The notes: generated by a model from the letters alone, not told the origin. A stretch of 64,000 nucleotides of DNA from Pseudoteredinibacter isoporae (GCF_011602085.1 NZ_JAAONY010000002.1:992001-1056000), one strand, 5' to 3'. Shown: positions 37,796 through 47,860, numbered from the stretch's first letter. Translations and numbers: made by a program.

Positions 37796-38242
37796 TCAGT
37801 TGGTCACAACATACGCGGTGAACGCGGCGTTGATATCAGCACCTGTAAAACTTCCGTCACCGTTCGAATCATAGACCACGGAGCAAGCCGCTGACGTCCC
37901 TTCTGCTGTCGAGATGGCAGTATCAGCAACGTTGTACTTACCATTCGGCAATGCGCCGCCTTCAAGCAAGCCCACAACATCACCACAACTGTTTACGTCC
38001 GTTACGGTGGCGGTACTCAGTCCCGCATCTTTTGCCAGGTTATTGGCATGATTCAGTGCGGCCGCACTGCTTAATGCCCCGGCCACACCCTGCAAAGCTG
38101 ACTGCTCCGCAGAATCGGAAAGATCCACAAAACGTGGCAGCGCTGTGGCCGATAAAATGCCCAAAATAACAATCACCGCGACGAGTTCAATCAGGGTAAA
38201 TCCTGCTTGACCTTTTACACTGGGTATTGTGTTCATCTTCAT
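37796..38242 (-). CDS. mshA: MSHA major pilin MshA
   Basis: 148 residues from the ATG at 38242, five bases after a GGAGG site; an upstream frame start at 38275 lacks one. Prepilin leader ending KGQAG, then FTLIELVAVIVILGILSATALPRF, the classic type IVa helix. Two cysteines (NSCGDVV and SAACSVV) bracket a D-region-like loop. The C-terminus carries a calcium-loop-like D-x-N-x-D-G-x5-D. Being the only pilin between mshG and mshC, it is taken as MshA; no separate MshB is seen. Confidence 0.87.
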   Translation of the reverse strand: MKMNTIPSVKGQAGFTLIELVAVIVILGILSATALPRFVDLSDSAEQSALQGVAGALSSAAALNHANNLAKDAGLSTATVTDVNSCGDVVGLLEGGALPNGKYNVADTAISTAEGTSAACSVVYDSNGDGSFTGADINAAFTAYVVTN

Positions 38243-38282
38243 AACATCCTCCAAGCCCGAAGGCCTTCTCACCAAAAATTAC

Positions 38283-39506
38283 TCAACGTGTTTGTATTGA
38301 CAACATATCCCACATAGGCAGGAAAATTCCGAGCGCCAGCACCATAACGAATGCCGCCATAACAACAATCATAATGGGCTCGATCTTGGCGCTGAGGCGT
38401 TTAAGGTCGTAGTCGACCTCTTCCTCATAAAATAAAGCCACTTCATCCAAGAGTTCTTCCACCCGACCGCTTTCCTCACCAACCGCAATCATCTGCAGTA
38501 CCAGCGGTGTAAAAATGCCAACGCCACCATGGGCCTGTAATAAACTGTCACCGCGCTCTACCGAACGGCGAATTTGCAAAACTTGTTCACTCAGGTGCAA
38601 GTTATCCATCGCAGCCGCTACCAAACCCAATGACTGATTAATCGGCACACCGGAACGCAACATCAACGCCAGGCCACGGGCGTATCTCGCCATCGATGCC
38701 TGTTGGATGATCGAGCCGATAATCGGCAGACGCAGCTTCAATCGACCCCATTGGCGTTTACCGATATCGGTTTTTAAATGTTGCCGAAGAACCAAAACCA
38801 ATCCCGCTATCACCGCCAGAATATGTGGCCAGTAATGCACAAAAATATCGGACATCCCTATCAAAAGCTTAGTTGACCAAGGCAGTTGTGCATTAAACTT
38901 TTGGTACATTTCAGCGAAGGCGGGAATCACTTTTATATTCACTACCGCAATCGCAATGCTCAATGCAATGACAACGAAACTGGGATAGCGAAGTGCAGCT
39001 GATACGCGCTTCCGATTGTCAATGTCCTGTTGAATGTATTCGGCAATCTGCTTAAAGGTTTGCTCAAGCTGGCCGCTGTTCTCACCCGCATCCACCATGG
39101 AAACAAACATATTGTCGAACACTGTCGGGTGACGCCGAAGCGCATTGGCCAGACTGGAACCCGATTCCAGTTGCTCAACAATAGACAGCAACACTTTTTC
39201 AAGAGAACGCTGTTTGGTTGTCGACGCCAATCCTCGAATGGCTTTAATCAAAGGAATGCCTGAACGACTGATGGTATACATCTGCCGGGCAAACATAATG
39301 ATTTCCTGCTTCTCGACACGCTCCAGACCAAGCGCTTCGTTCAAGCTGTCAACAAAACTCTGCTTCTCTTCCTCCGGATGAATTTCCAGAGGGATGATTC
39401 CGCGCTCAGCCAGACGGCTGGCCACAGACTCCGCATTTGCAGCTTCATAGCTGCCCGTCAACTTCTGCCCGTCGGATGATCGCCCTATGTAAGAGAAGCT
39501 GGCCAT
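38283..39506 (-). CDS. mshG: MSHA biogenesis inner-membrane platform protein MshG
   Basis: 407 residues, GspF/PilC family. Two repeated cytoplasmic GspF domains (about 68-190 and 270-392) with membrane helices near 168-190, 215-240 and 375-400. The motifs MVDAGENSGQLEQTF and MIAVGEESGRVEEL mark the two repeats. It anchors the MshE ATPase. It follows mshE by 3 bp. Confidence 0.93.
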   Translation of the reverse strand: MASFSYIGRSSDGQKLTGSYEAANAESVASRLAERGIIPLEIHPEEEKQSFVDSLNEALGLERVEKQEIIMFARQMYTISRSGIPLIKAIRGLASTTKQRSLEKVLLSIVEQLESGSSLANALRRHPTVFDNMFVSMVDAGENSGQLEQTFKQIAEYIQQDIDNRKRVSAALRYPSFVVIALSIAIAVVNIKVIPAFAEMYQKFNAQLPWSTKLLIGMSDIFVHYWPHILAVIAGLVLVLRQHLKTDIGKRQWGRLKLRLPIIGSIIQQASMARYARGLALMLRSGVPINQSLGLVAAAMDNLHLSEQVLQIRRSVERGDSLLQAHGGVGIFTPLVLQMIAVGEESGRVEELLDEVALFYEEEVDYDLKRLSAKIEPIMIVVMAAFVMVLALGIFLPMWDMLSIQTR

Positions 39507-39509
39507 GAC

Positions 39510-41243
39510 TTAGTGCGCCTCAATAAACTGACTTTCGTCGTCGAGCATGGCGCAGATGCGCATCACTTCCTCAAGGGAAGTCAAACCCTGTAACGCATAG
39601 GCAAGAGCACTACGCCCGAGGGGAATAAAATTCTTTTGTTTAATCGCGGCCTGATTAAAACCATCCACATCACGACCGCGCAGAGCTTTCGCCATAGCCT
39701 CGTTGACATCAAGAATTTCAAAAATACCAATACGTCCGCGATAACCGGTGTGATTGCAGCTGGCGCAACCACTGCCTTTTTTCATACGACTGGTATCCTG
39801 CTCACGAGTGCCCAGTAAGCTTTCGATGTATCTCAACTCGGCATCGTTGGGCTCATAGGGTTCAGAACACGCTCGACACACCCGACGAATCAAACGCTGG
39901 GCCACGATGGTTTTCAAAGACGCGGCCACCAAATAGGGATCAACGCCCATATCCACCAATCGCAGGGCTGAACTCAAAGCGTCGTTTGTGTGCAACGTGG
40001 AGAGCACCAGGTGTCCCGTCATAGCAGCCCGCATAGCGATTTCAGCGGAATCCGCATCTCGAATCTCACCCACCAGAAGAATGTCCGGGTCCTGGCGCAG
40101 TGTTGCGCGCAGCACTGTCGAAAAATCCAGACCAATCTTTTCATTGATCTGCACTTGGTTGACTCGCGGCAGGCGGTATTCGACGGGGTCTTCAACTGTG
40201 ATGATTTTTTTATCGGCACTGTTCAGTTCACTGACTGCACCGTAAAGTGTGGTTGTCTTACCGGAGCCCGTCGGGCCCGTTACCAGAATCAAACCATGGG
40301 GGCGCTGAATCGAGGATCGGAAACGTTCAGTATGCATCTTGGTCATGCCGACCTTGTCCAAAGGCAATATGCCCTCAGTCTGATCGAGGATACGCAACAC
40401 CACCGACTCGCCGTATTGAACCGGCATGGTCGACAAACGCACATCCACTTTATGATCGCGTACCATCAAATGAAAACGGCCATCCTGGGGCAAACGCTTT
40501 TCAGAAATGTCCAGGCTCGCCATCAATTTCAGTCGAACCACGAGTGCGCCCGCGATACTGCTCTCGTTGACAATCTGCTCGTACAGAACACCATCAATAC
40601 GGCGGCGAATGCGCAAGACCGTTTCATCCGGTTCAATATGAATATCAGAGGCTTTGTTTTGAACCGCTTCTTCAAACAGTTTTTCCAGCAAACGAACAAC
40701 CGGCGCATCGCTCTCTTCGACTTCTCCCAGAAGTCCAGTGACAGTAACCGCATTCTCGGCCAGTTCATCTTCCAACTCGCCGGCCAGGTTGGCGATCTCA
40801 TCCGTTTGCTGATAAGCCTTGTCGAGCACATCCATAATTTGCCCTTCACGGGCGATCACGGAACTGACCGGGCCATTAAAATGTTTGCGGACTTCGTCCA
40901 GGCCAAAAATGTCACTTGGATCGGCCATGGCAATTTGCATGGCACCGTCCTTTTCACCCAGACACAGAACCCGATAGCGCCTCGCCAGGGTTTCCGGCAA
41001 TTTTTGAACGTCCGCTACCGAAAGCTGCAACTGATCGAGATCCTGATAGGGAATGCCAAGCTGGTCCGAAAGAATGCGCAGCAGCTGGTCTTCCTGAACC
41101 AACTCCATTTCCACCAGCGTACGGCCGAGCTTTCGGCCGGTTTTCTTCTGCTCGGCCAACGCTTCCATCAGTTGCGCGTCTGTGATCACCCCCTGTTCAA
41201 TCAGGATGTCACCGATACGGATCTTGGGTGCTTGAACACTCAT
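39510..41243 (-). CDS. mshE: MSHA pilus extension ATPase MshE
   Basis: 577 residues. An N-terminal MshEN domain (IRIGDILIEQGVITDAQLMEAL and KLGRTLVEMELVQEDQL, about 8-70) is the cyclic-di-GMP-binding module known from Vibrio MshE. The C-terminal ATPase has Walker A TGPTGSGKTTTLYG, Asp box EDPVEYRL, Walker B DPDILLVGEIRD, and a CxxC...CxxC zinc motif. It powers pilus assembly. Start overlaps mshN stop by 4 bp. Confidence 0.95.
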   Translation of the reverse strand: MSVQAPKIRIGDILIEQGVITDAQLMEALAEQKKTGRKLGRTLVEMELVQEDQLLRILSDQLGIPYQDLDQLQLSVADVQKLPETLARRYRVLCLGEKDGAMQIAMADPSDIFGLDEVRKHFNGPVSSVIAREGQIMDVLDKAYQQTDEIANLAGELEDELAENAVTVTGLLGEVEESDAPVVRLLEKLFEEAVQNKASDIHIEPDETVLRIRRRIDGVLYEQIVNESSIAGALVVRLKLMASLDISEKRLPQDGRFHLMVRDHKVDVRLSTMPVQYGESVVLRILDQTEGILPLDKVGMTKMHTERFRSSIQRPHGLILVTGPTGSGKTTTLYGAVSELNSADKKIITVEDPVEYRLPRVNQVQINEKIGLDFSTVLRATLRQDPDILLVGEIRDADSAEIAMRAAMTGHLVLSTLHTNDALSSALRLVDMGVDPYLVAASLKTIVAQRLIRRVCRACSEPYEPNDAELRYIESLLGTREQDTSRMKKGSGCASCNHTGYRGRIGIFEILDVNEAMAKALRGRDVDGFNQAAIKQKNFIPLGRSALAYALQGLTSLEEVMRICAMLDDESQFIEAH

Positions 41244-42523
41244 AGTGCCGCTCCCTGTCGACTCGCCAGCTCTTCGGCCGAAGACGCTTTACTCAAAGCC
41301 TTGATGCGAAGGTTGATGTATTTCAAAACGGCGCGATGCTCAATATTGAACTGTCGTGCCCGCCAATAACTGTTCACGGCTTTCGCACTGCCCATGGCAT
41401 CTTGGGCGCTGGCCAGACCCAGCCAATACGCTCCATTATCGTTATCGATCAACAACAGTTTCTTATAAATCTTTTCAGCAACCGGAAAATCTTCCAGGCG
41501 TTGCGCCAACGTTGCCATGGCCTGATGATATTCCGGCATGTCATCAATCAAAGGCGTTTCCCGCTGCAAGGTAAACAGAGCTTCATCCAGCTTTCCCATG
41601 GCTTGCAGCAACTGAGCTTGAGCCAGTCGCTTGCGCTCGGGTTTTTGCAGTTTATTAATCAGAACCTCACCGTCCTGCCAACGGCGCTCTTTCAGCAGCA
41701 TATGCAATAAGGCTTTATTCAGGCTCCAGTCTTTGCCATGGGCCGACATCAACATCTGCAACTGAGCAATGGCTTGATCAGCCTTACCCTGAGTGTATAA
41801 GCGACGTGTCTCTTTAATCTGGTTGGCGAGTCTGGATTTATGGTGATACTGAATATTAAACCGCCCTGAATCGGCTGCGTCCGAGTCAACTTCAGCCGGC
41901 GAGGGTGAATTCGAGGTTTGTTGAACAAGTGCCACAGAAGGTATTGTCTTTGTGCTTTTGCCAGAACGCGTATTCGATACCTTCTCCGTAACATTGGCCG
42001 GGGGTATGTCAGCCTTGGTGTCTTCGGCACGTATTTCTTGCGAAGCCTCGATCACCGGCTTGGGCATAATCTTACCTTCATGCCTTGCAAGACTCGGATA
42101 CTCGGCACGGTCCACATCAGGCAACACCAATTGCGGTGTCGAGACTAGTGCGTAATGTTGATTGTGGCTGTGAATCTGGCTCAGAAAATCCCCTTGTGCG
42201 GAGGCAGCCGTCGCAGGCAGTCCGTGGATGCTATCAATTAGAGCCTGCTCGGCTTCCTGGCTCTGGTCATCCTGATGGGGTTCTCTCGTCGCAGACATTT
42301 TCAGAACTTCTTCCGCAAACCGTGAGGATTCCGGAGTTCCGGCTTTGATGCTTCTGGACAGTTGATAACTGCCAACGCACAGTGCTGCAAAAATAACAGA
42401 CGCCAGGGCGTACTTTAGAAACGCCCCGAAAGACGTCGCTGAGACCGATTTTCCTTTTGGTTTGGCGAAATACTGCTTAGCCGTTTCCTGCTCGACATTC
42501 GCCTTCAGCTGGTTTAAGTCCAC
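41240..42523 (-). CDS. mshN: MSHA biogenesis TPR protein MshN
   Basis: 427 residues from a GTG at 42523 behind AGGAGG; this start overlaps the mshM stop. One membrane helix (FLKYALASVIFAALCVGSYQL) near residue 37-57, a low-complexity periplasmic linker, then TPR-type helices from about 230 to the end. The position between mshM and mshE identifies MshN. It probably links periplasmic partners to the inner-membrane assembly. Confidence 0.85.
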   Translation of the reverse strand: MDLNQLKANVEQETAKQYFAKPKGKSVSATSFGAFLKYALASVIFAALCVGSYQLSRSIKAGTPESSRFAEEVLKMSATREPHQDDQSQEAEQALIDSIHGLPATAASAQGDFLSQIHSHNQHYALVSTPQLVLPDVDRAEYPSLARHEGKIMPKPVIEASQEIRAEDTKADIPPANVTEKVSNTRSGKSTKTIPSVALVQQTSNSPSPAEVDSDAADSGRFNIQYHHKSRLANQIKETRRLYTQGKADQAIAQLQMLMSAHGKDWSLNKALLHMLLKERRWQDGEVLINKLQKPERKRLAQAQLLQAMGKLDEALFTLQRETPLIDDMPEYHQAMATLAQRLEDFPVAEKIYKKLLLIDNDNGAYWLGLASAQDAMGSAKAVNSYWRARQFNIEHRAVLKYINLRIKALSKASSAEELASRQGAAL

Positions 42524-43413
42524 AAGCCAAAACCTCCTGGAATAATCAGCGCCGCCGCCACACAAGCCGCCACCGCCCAGCGGGGGAAAGCCTGACCTTG
42601 CTTGGCAAGAACCGCATTGCTATCCGCAATGGCGGCTTTCACGGCTTTTTTATCGACCTGCAAATCCCCTTCAGAAAATGCACACATCAGGGCTTTGTCG
42701 GCAAGGATATTCAATATTCTTGGATTTCCTGCGCTATAACGGCAGAGCAGTTCCCTGGCTTGCTTCGACATCAGGGATTCATGCCCTCCTGATATCTGAA
42801 TTCGAGTGGCGAGGTAGCTCATGGAATCAACTTTATCCATCGCCTTTAATTCGGCCTGGTAGGCAATCCGCTGATTGAGCTGACGCATATCGTTACGCGC
42901 CAACACTTCATCCAATTCCGGTTGGCCCAGCAGAATAATTTGAATCAGTTTGCGTTTGCCAGTTTCCAAATTGCTGATTAAACGCAGGGCCTCCAGGGTA
43001 TCTCGAGGCATCGCTTGGGCTTCGTCAATAATCAGTACGACTTTCTTGTTTTTCCTGGCCAGCATCACCAATTGCTTTTGAATATGCAGAAGGATTCGAT
43101 AGCTCGGTACATCGTGATTCAGCACAATACCCAGCTCATGGGCCAGCAATAATTTGAACTCGCAGGGGTTCACAAATGAGTTGTTGATGTGAGCAATATG
43201 ATAGTTGTCACCCATCATCGCCATCAGCTTGCGGCACAATGTGGTTTTTCCAGTACCCACTTCGCCACTGATTTTGATAAAGCCCTCACCCTGCTGAAGC
43301 GCAATGGCCAGGGTATTCAAAGCCTTCTGCTGAGCGTCACCCAGATAAAACATGTCCGCATCAGGCGTCAGATTAAATGGTTTCTGGTTCAACTTAAAAT
43401 GATTCAAGTACAT
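42514..43413 (-). CDS. mshM: MSHA biogenesis AAA ATPase MshM
   Basis: 299 residues from the ATG at 43413 (MYLNHFKLNQKPFNLTPDADMFYLG). ExeA/GspA-like AAA domain with Walker A GEVGTGKTTLCR and Walker B VVLIIDEAQAM. The C-terminus ends in one membrane helix (WAVAACVAAALIIPGGFGLW), without a periplasmic peptidoglycan-binding tail. Between mshL and mshN. Confidence 0.9.
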   Translation of the reverse strand: MYLNHFKLNQKPFNLTPDADMFYLGDAQQKALNTLAIALQQGEGFIKISGEVGTGKTTLCRKLMAMMGDNYHIAHINNSFVNPCEFKLLLAHELGIVLNHDVPSYRILLHIQKQLVMLARKNKKVVLIIDEAQAMPRDTLEALRLISNLETGKRKLIQIILLGQPELDEVLARNDMRQLNQRIAYQAELKAMDKVDSMSYLATRIQISGGHESLMSKQARELLCRYSAGNPRILNILADKALMCAFSEGDLQVDKKAVKAAIADSNAVLAKQGQAFPRWAVAACVAAALIIPGGFGLWT

Positions 43414-43425
43414 AATATTCACACC

Positions 43426-45051
43426 CTATAGAGAACGAACTTCGTCACTCAGGGCCTGCACACTCAGCTGATTACGCTGGATTTCCTCGGCCCAGGTTTT
43501 GTCATCAACCACAATGGGTTTCATTAATATGACCAGTTCGGCTTTTACACGATTGTAGTTTTTGGTCTTGAATAAAGTATCCACAATAGGCACATCACCC
43601 AGCACAGGTCGTTTGCCACGACTGTCCACCAGGTTTTCTTTCATCAGGCCTCCCAGCACCACTACCTGACCATGCTTGGCACGCACGATACTGTCGGATT
43701 CACGAACTTCGCGCAGGGCCAGCGGCAAACTGAATTGCTGATCGCCTACGGTAATGTTCTTGGTTTGATCGGTCACACTGCTTACCACCGGATGAACATG
43801 AAGAATCACATCTCCGTCTTCGGCAATTTGCGGGGTCACGTCCAGCGCAATACCGCTGAAGAACGAAGACAGTTCCAGATTGGGTGTATTGATTGTCGAA
43901 GCAGCATTTGACGTCGTTGAATTGCTCACACCGGTAACAAAAAACTCATCGGAACCAACACGAATCACGGCCTTCTGGTTATTCACCGTGGACACTCGTG
44001 GACTGGAGAGTACTTGCACCGAGCCCTGGGTTTGCAAGAGAGACAACAACTTGGTGATATCACTGACACCGACCACCGAGGAAAACACTTCCCCGACACC
44101 TTCGCTGAATTCCTCAATCGCAAAATTGCCGCCGACGGTGCTGACATTATTCGCGAGCATTAACTGACCGTTAATCGCGTTCCAGTTAATGCCTGCGCTA
44201 AAGCTGTCGTTCAACTGCACTTCGAGGATTTTAGTTTCCAATATCACCTGACGTTTGACACTTAGCTGGGATCGTTCCAGAAACTCTCTGACCAGCGCTA
44301 ATTCAGTCGGTAATGCTTTTACCACCACCATGCCGCCCTGGGGATTGACCATAACCGAACGGCCATTGCTCTCGCCGCCGGGTGCGATCATTCCAGCACC
44401 GACAATGGAACGGATAGAACGCTCCAGAGACTGCCAGAAATCGTTGTGGGTTTTGGTTTTCACGCGGGCACCGGAAACTTCCTCTTTGCCAGAGCTATTA
44501 TTACCCGTGTTGTTCACCGTGTTATTTTGGGTTTGTGATTTAATCTTGGAGACAATCACACTGGTATCTGAAACGCCCTGACGGTCAACATCCAGATAAT
44601 CAACTGTGAAGACCTGAGTCTGCAAACTGGCCGGAAAGATCGTGTAAATACTCTGATTCTTTCGGTACTCGTAACCATAGATATCACGCACGACATTCAG
44701 CACTTCACTCACACTGACGTTATTGAGATTCAGCGAAATGCGACCGGTCACTTTAGGGTGAACCACAATATTGGTTCCCGTCCCTGAAACCAGGCTGGAA
44801 AAGAACTCTTTTGCCGCCGCACCTTCAACAGAAATATCAAAGCGCTCTTCTTCATCTGCGCCGGCGTTTTGATCTTCCAGCATTAACTGTTCGGTTAATT
44901 CAGCGGCCAGTTCAGCATCGTAGCTTTTTGCCTCTTCATAGGCTGCCTGCATATGTTTCTCTACGGCGAGTTGCTCGGGCACTTTGGCGCAGGCGCTAAG
45001 TAACATACCGCCTGCAATCAGTAAGCAGAGTTTTCTATTCAACGTGTCCAT
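43426..45051 (-). CDS. mshL: MSHA outer-membrane secretin MshL
   Basis: 541 residues. Lipoprotein signal with lipobox LLSAC (Cys21). An N-terminal secretin/TonB short domain ([18 protein letters not shown]) is followed by secretin modules [16 protein letters not shown] and the C-terminal barrel region with [17 protein letters not shown] and [12 protein letters not shown]. It forms the outer-membrane channel for the pilus. Sits between mshK and mshM. Confidence 0.94.
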   Translation of the reverse strand: MDTLNRKLCLLIAGGMLLSACAKVPEQLAVEKHMQAAYEEAKSYDAELAAELTEQLMLEDQNAGADEEERFDISVEGAAAKEFFSSLVSGTGTNIVVHPKVTGRISLNLNNVSVSEVLNVVRDIYGYEYRKNQSIYTIFPASLQTQVFTVDYLDVDRQGVSDTSVIVSKIKSQTQNNTVNNTGNNSSGKEEVSGARVKTKTHNDFWQSLERSIRSIVGAGMIAPGGESNGRSVMVNPQGGMVVVKALPTELALVREFLERSQLSVKRQVILETKILEVQLNDSFSAGINWNAINGQLMLANNVSTVGGNFAIEEFSEGVGEVFSSVVGVSDITKLLSLLQTQGSVQVLSSPRVSTVNNQKAVIRVGSDEFFVTGVSNSTTSNAASTINTPNLELSSFFSGIALDVTPQIAEDGDVILHVHPVVSSVTDQTKNITVGDQQFSLPLALREVRESDSIVRAKHGQVVVLGGLMKENLVDSRGKRPVLGDVPIVDTLFKTKNYNRVKAELVILMKPIVVDDKTWAEEIQRNQLSVQALSDEVRSL

Positions 45052-45072
45052 CCCGATTCCTCAAATGCTGAA

Positions 45073-45408
45073 TTAACGCAGTGTGATTTTGGTTTTGGCC
45101 GCCGATTTCCTGGCCTTCAATACCACTTCTCGATCACCTGCCCGCAAGGTCACACCTTCCTTATTCAGTTCGATCAATTCATAAATACCGAGTTTTTCTC
45201 CCAGGCGTAACAAATGGCCGTTGATTTGGGCCAGTTGACGATTGGGGGAAATCAGTAAAGACTGCAATACCAGCGTCTCTTGCTGATGCTGGCGTACTTC
45301 CCCGCCCAGTGGGGAACTGGGGTTCTTGCTGATCGCTGGCAGTTCTTCGGCAACACTCCACAGTGAAAACATTGCTCCGATACCTAAGCCCATAAGTCTT
45401 CTGATCAT
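45073..45408 (-). CDS. mshK: MSHA biogenesis protein MshK
   Basis: 111 residues from the ATG at 45408, eight bases after GAGG; two earlier in-frame ATGs sit too close to that site. Signal-like start MIRRLMGLGIGAMFSLWSVAEE, then a small periplasmic domain LLISPNRQLAQINGHLLRLGEKLGI resembling the PilP/GspC homology region. It probably connects the inner-membrane complex to secretin MshL, whose gene follows. Confidence 0.82.
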   Translation of the reverse strand: MIRRLMGLGIGAMFSLWSVAEELPAISKNPSSPLGGEVRQHQQETLVLQSLLISPNRQLAQINGHLLRLGEKLGIYELIELNKEGVTLRAGDREVVLKARKSAAKTKITLR

Positions 45409-45418
45409 CAGCATTACC

Positions 45419-46132
45419 TCACTCATCCAGCGCTATCACAGCGATTGTTGTATCGGCTGCCTGACGTTGTGGCAGCACACGTTCCGGAGCCAGGGTGTAT
45501 AAATCCAGGCTCATACTGGCTCTTGGGTAAGCTGTAAGCTCATATTCCAACGATGACCAGAAAATGGGCCACTCGCTTTGTTCCAGCTTGGCCAGAAAGC
45601 CGGCCAGAGACAGATAATCACCTTCCAGCTTCAGACGCAGGCGGTGCTTATCCAGCACTCGATTGCGTTTTTCTTTCCCTCTTCCCTGTTGTGCCTCTTC
45701 GGTTTCTTTGGGCAGCTCACGCAAGCTGGCCAAGCGAATGTCTTTGGCGTTTTCCGCTAAACCTCGCAACAGTTCCATAAACTGCCGACGACTCAACACT
45801 TGCTGGCGAAGCGGTCCCAATTCATTCTCAAGGCGCTCGTTTTTTTCCTGCAGATGACGGATCAGAATTTCCTGTTCCTGATTACTCCGTGATAATTCAC
45901 TGGCCGCAAAAACAGCCAACTCGGATTCCGTTTCCAACTGCGCCTGGCGCAGCATTTGCAAATCGCTTTTCGCTTTTTTGGTTTTGCCATCCAACCAGGC
46001 ACCCAGAGTGGCCTCAATCAGCAGATAAGACAGCGCCAGCACCGCCGCTACAATTAGCAGGCGTTCACGTCTATTTCTTTTCTCAAAGCCGTGTTTTAAC
46101 TGCTCAACCGGGCTCTGCTTTGCGTAAGTCAT
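45419..46132 (-). CDS. mshJ: MSHA biogenesis protein MshJ (PilO-like)
   Basis: 237 residues. Short cytoplasmic start, one membrane helix (RLLIVAAVLALSYLLIEATL, about 24-43), a coiled-coil segment (about 55-115) and a ferredoxin-like C-terminal domain typical of PilO/GspM proteins. Partner of the PilN-like protein encoded just upstream, whose stop it overlaps by 4 bp. Confidence 0.86.
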   Translation of the reverse strand: MTYAKQSPVEQLKHGFEKRNRRERLLIVAAVLALSYLLIEATLGAWLDGKTKKAKSDLQMLRQAQLETESELAVFAASELSRSNQEQEILIRHLQEKNERLENELGPLRQQVLSRRQFMELLRGLAENAKDIRLASLRELPKETEEAQQGRGKEKRNRVLDKHRLRLKLEGDYLSLAGFLAKLEQSEWPIFWSSLEYELTAYPRASMSLDLYTLAPERVLPQRQAADTTIAVIALDE

Positions 46133-46734
46133 TTTTTAGCCCCATCCACTAAACTGCCCATGGCAAAAAGTACCTGGCTGTTTTCGCGGTTCATTTGCAG
46201 TTCGGTAAACACCGTATTTTGCAGAGCTGATTCGCCTTGCAGACTGCGGAGATATTCAGGTACATATTCCGCTTTGGCGGCTTGCCCGGCCAGACTCAAT
46301 TGACGCTGTTTGCCTTCCAGCAAAATGCGTTCGATGCTGACACCTGGAATTGAGTTGTTCGCGATGGCGGCCAGAGCCCTATAGAAGCCTCGCCTCTCCT
46401 CGCCCACATTGTGCAAATACAATTGCTGGCTCTCACGCAACAAGGCAAGACGTTCCTTTTCCTGCTGCAGGCGTTGTTCCAGCCGTTGTTTCTCACCTGC
46501 GGGGATGCTGGCCTTAAGCTTGGCCAGATTGTTGTCCAACTCTTGTTGATTCAAACGCGCTACGGCTTGCTCTTCATAGTGCTGCTGCAAGGTGCCCCAC
46601 TGCCACAGATACAGCAGCGTCATGACGCCCACTAACAGCAAGACATAAAGCTGCAAATGTCCCCAATCCAGAGGGTCTTTTTTAGGCCGCAGGCGTTCGG
46701 GGTATAAATTGATCAGCTGAAGTTGTTCAGACAT
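46129..46734 (-). CDS. MSHA PilN-like alignment protein
   Basis: 201 residues. MSEQLQLINLYPERLRPKK matches the PilN motif that binds PilM (INLLP in the family). A membrane helix (LYVLLLVGVMTLLYLWQW) and coiled coil follow. Sometimes named MshI2. It sits between the PilM-like MshI and PilO-like MshJ, completing an M-N-O-P-type alignment complex. Confidence 0.88.
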   Translation of the reverse strand: MSEQLQLINLYPERLRPKKDPLDWGHLQLYVLLLVGVMTLLYLWQWGTLQQHYEEQAVARLNQQELDNNLAKLKASIPAGEKQRLEQRLQQEKERLALLRESQQLYLHNVGEERRGFYRALAAIANNSIPGVSIERILLEGKQRQLSLAGQAAKAEYVPEYLRSLQGESALQNTVFTELQMNRENSQVLFAMGSLVDGAKK

Positions 46735-47723
46735 CAGGCCGCTCCTTGTGTCTGAGCAGCGTGTGCTTCTGCAGCCTTCGGTAATTCCAGAGTGCCGGTC
46801 GATAACAAACCTCTCAGAGCACCACCGGTTGCCAATAAGGCACTGAATTCGCCTTCAGCCTCATTCTGATAAGCAACCCACTGCGCCTCAAGTTGCAGCA
46901 GTTCGATGGGGATATTGAGAGCTTGCTTGAACGCCTCATCCAATTTGGATTCATGAAGATGTTTGCCCGCCAGTCGAATTTTTGCCGGTGGCAACTGACC
47001 GAGCTGGCGCTCGTAGTAATCCAGGGTTCTTTGCAATTCCAGTAATAATTGATCACTGGGCAGCGGCTCATCAATTTCCGCCTGATAGGCCAATTCGAAT
47101 TTTCTCGACATGGCCAGTTGCCCCTGGGAAAACATCAGCAACTCACCGCGCCCCGGATGAAGAATTGCTAAAGCTTCACCACGAGGATGTGCACCGCTCA
47201 TTCGCATAACACTGCCCAATGCCAACTCGGAGATATCAACACTTTCCAGACGCAATCCAACCTCATCCAGTTCTTTGGCAATATCCAGTATCTGTTGTTG
47301 GGGAGCGGCCACGACATTGACCATCGATTTACCGGCTTTGGCAGTGGATTGGGGAACCTGAAAAACATCGACGACGGCATCTTGCACGGGATAAGGCAGC
47401 AGATCCTTAATCTGCCAACCCATAGCCTGAACCAGTTCGTCCCCTTTCAGATTTGGGGATTCCATCAGAAACAGCTGGTAATCTTCATCGGCCAGAACGT
47501 AATGACAAGGCAGGCCTTTAAGCCCCATGGTTTTCACCATGAGCTGCAAGGATTTGCGATCGTCATTGAGAGAGCCACTGCTGACAAGCCAACGATAGGA
47601 ATCGAGCTGCCATCCCTGCTGCTCACGCAGACTGACTTTCGCGATCGCCCAACCTTCAGCATGTTTTACCAAACCTACGGCTGAGGCGCGATGTTGATTT
47701 GCGCGCTTCCACCAAGTAGCCAT
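46734..47723 (-). CDS. mshI: MSHA biogenesis protein MshI (PilM-like)
   Basis: 329 residues from the ATG at 47723, six bases after GGGA; a TTG at 47735 is less likely. Actin-like PilM relative with ASAVGLVKHAEGWAIAKV at the start and MGWQIKDLLPYPVQDAVVDVFQ, a PilM hallmark. Cytoplasmic partner of the PilN-like protein. First gene of the msh run; no mshH precedes it, because trmL is divergent. Confidence 0.88.
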   Translation of the reverse strand: MATWWKRANQHRASAVGLVKHAEGWAIAKVSLREQQGWQLDSYRWLVSSGSLNDDRKSLQLMVKTMGLKGLPCHYVLADEDYQLFLMESPNLKGDELVQAMGWQIKDLLPYPVQDAVVDVFQVPQSTAKAGKSMVNVVAAPQQQILDIAKELDEVGLRLESVDISELALGSVMRMSGAHPRGEALAILHPGRGELLMFSQGQLAMSRKFELAYQAEIDEPLPSDQLLLELQRTLDYYERQLGQLPPAKIRLAGKHLHESKLDEAFKQALNIPIELLQLEAQWVAYQNEAEGEFSALLATGGALRGLLSTGTLELPKAAEAHAAQTQGAA

Positions 47724-47739
47724 ACGTTGTCCCAAATAT

Positions 47740-47860
47740 TCCTAGTTATTAGGATGTGCATTCATTGCTTATAACATCGGACTTTTTGAGATGATCTTTA
47801 GCCTCATTACTTAAATATTAGGTGAGAGATTGCAATTTCGCCGGAATAAAGAGGTAGAAT
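47740..47860. promoter_or_regulatory. Divergent msh/trmL promoter region
   Basis: The gap between mshI and trmL must hold promoters for both directions. Toward mshI, TATAAG lies about 60 bp from the start; near it TCCTA-GTTAT-TAGGA (47740-47754) is a small dyad next to the mshI start. Toward trmL, TAGAAT (47855-47860) lies 19 bp after TTGCAA. The boxes are weak and not assigned with confidence. Confidence 0.3.

Noticed and set aside
39990-41369. 459-codon frame on the plus strand
   Set aside because: It lies wholly antisense to mshE, reads as a shadow of its codon pattern and has no family motif or ribosome-binding site.
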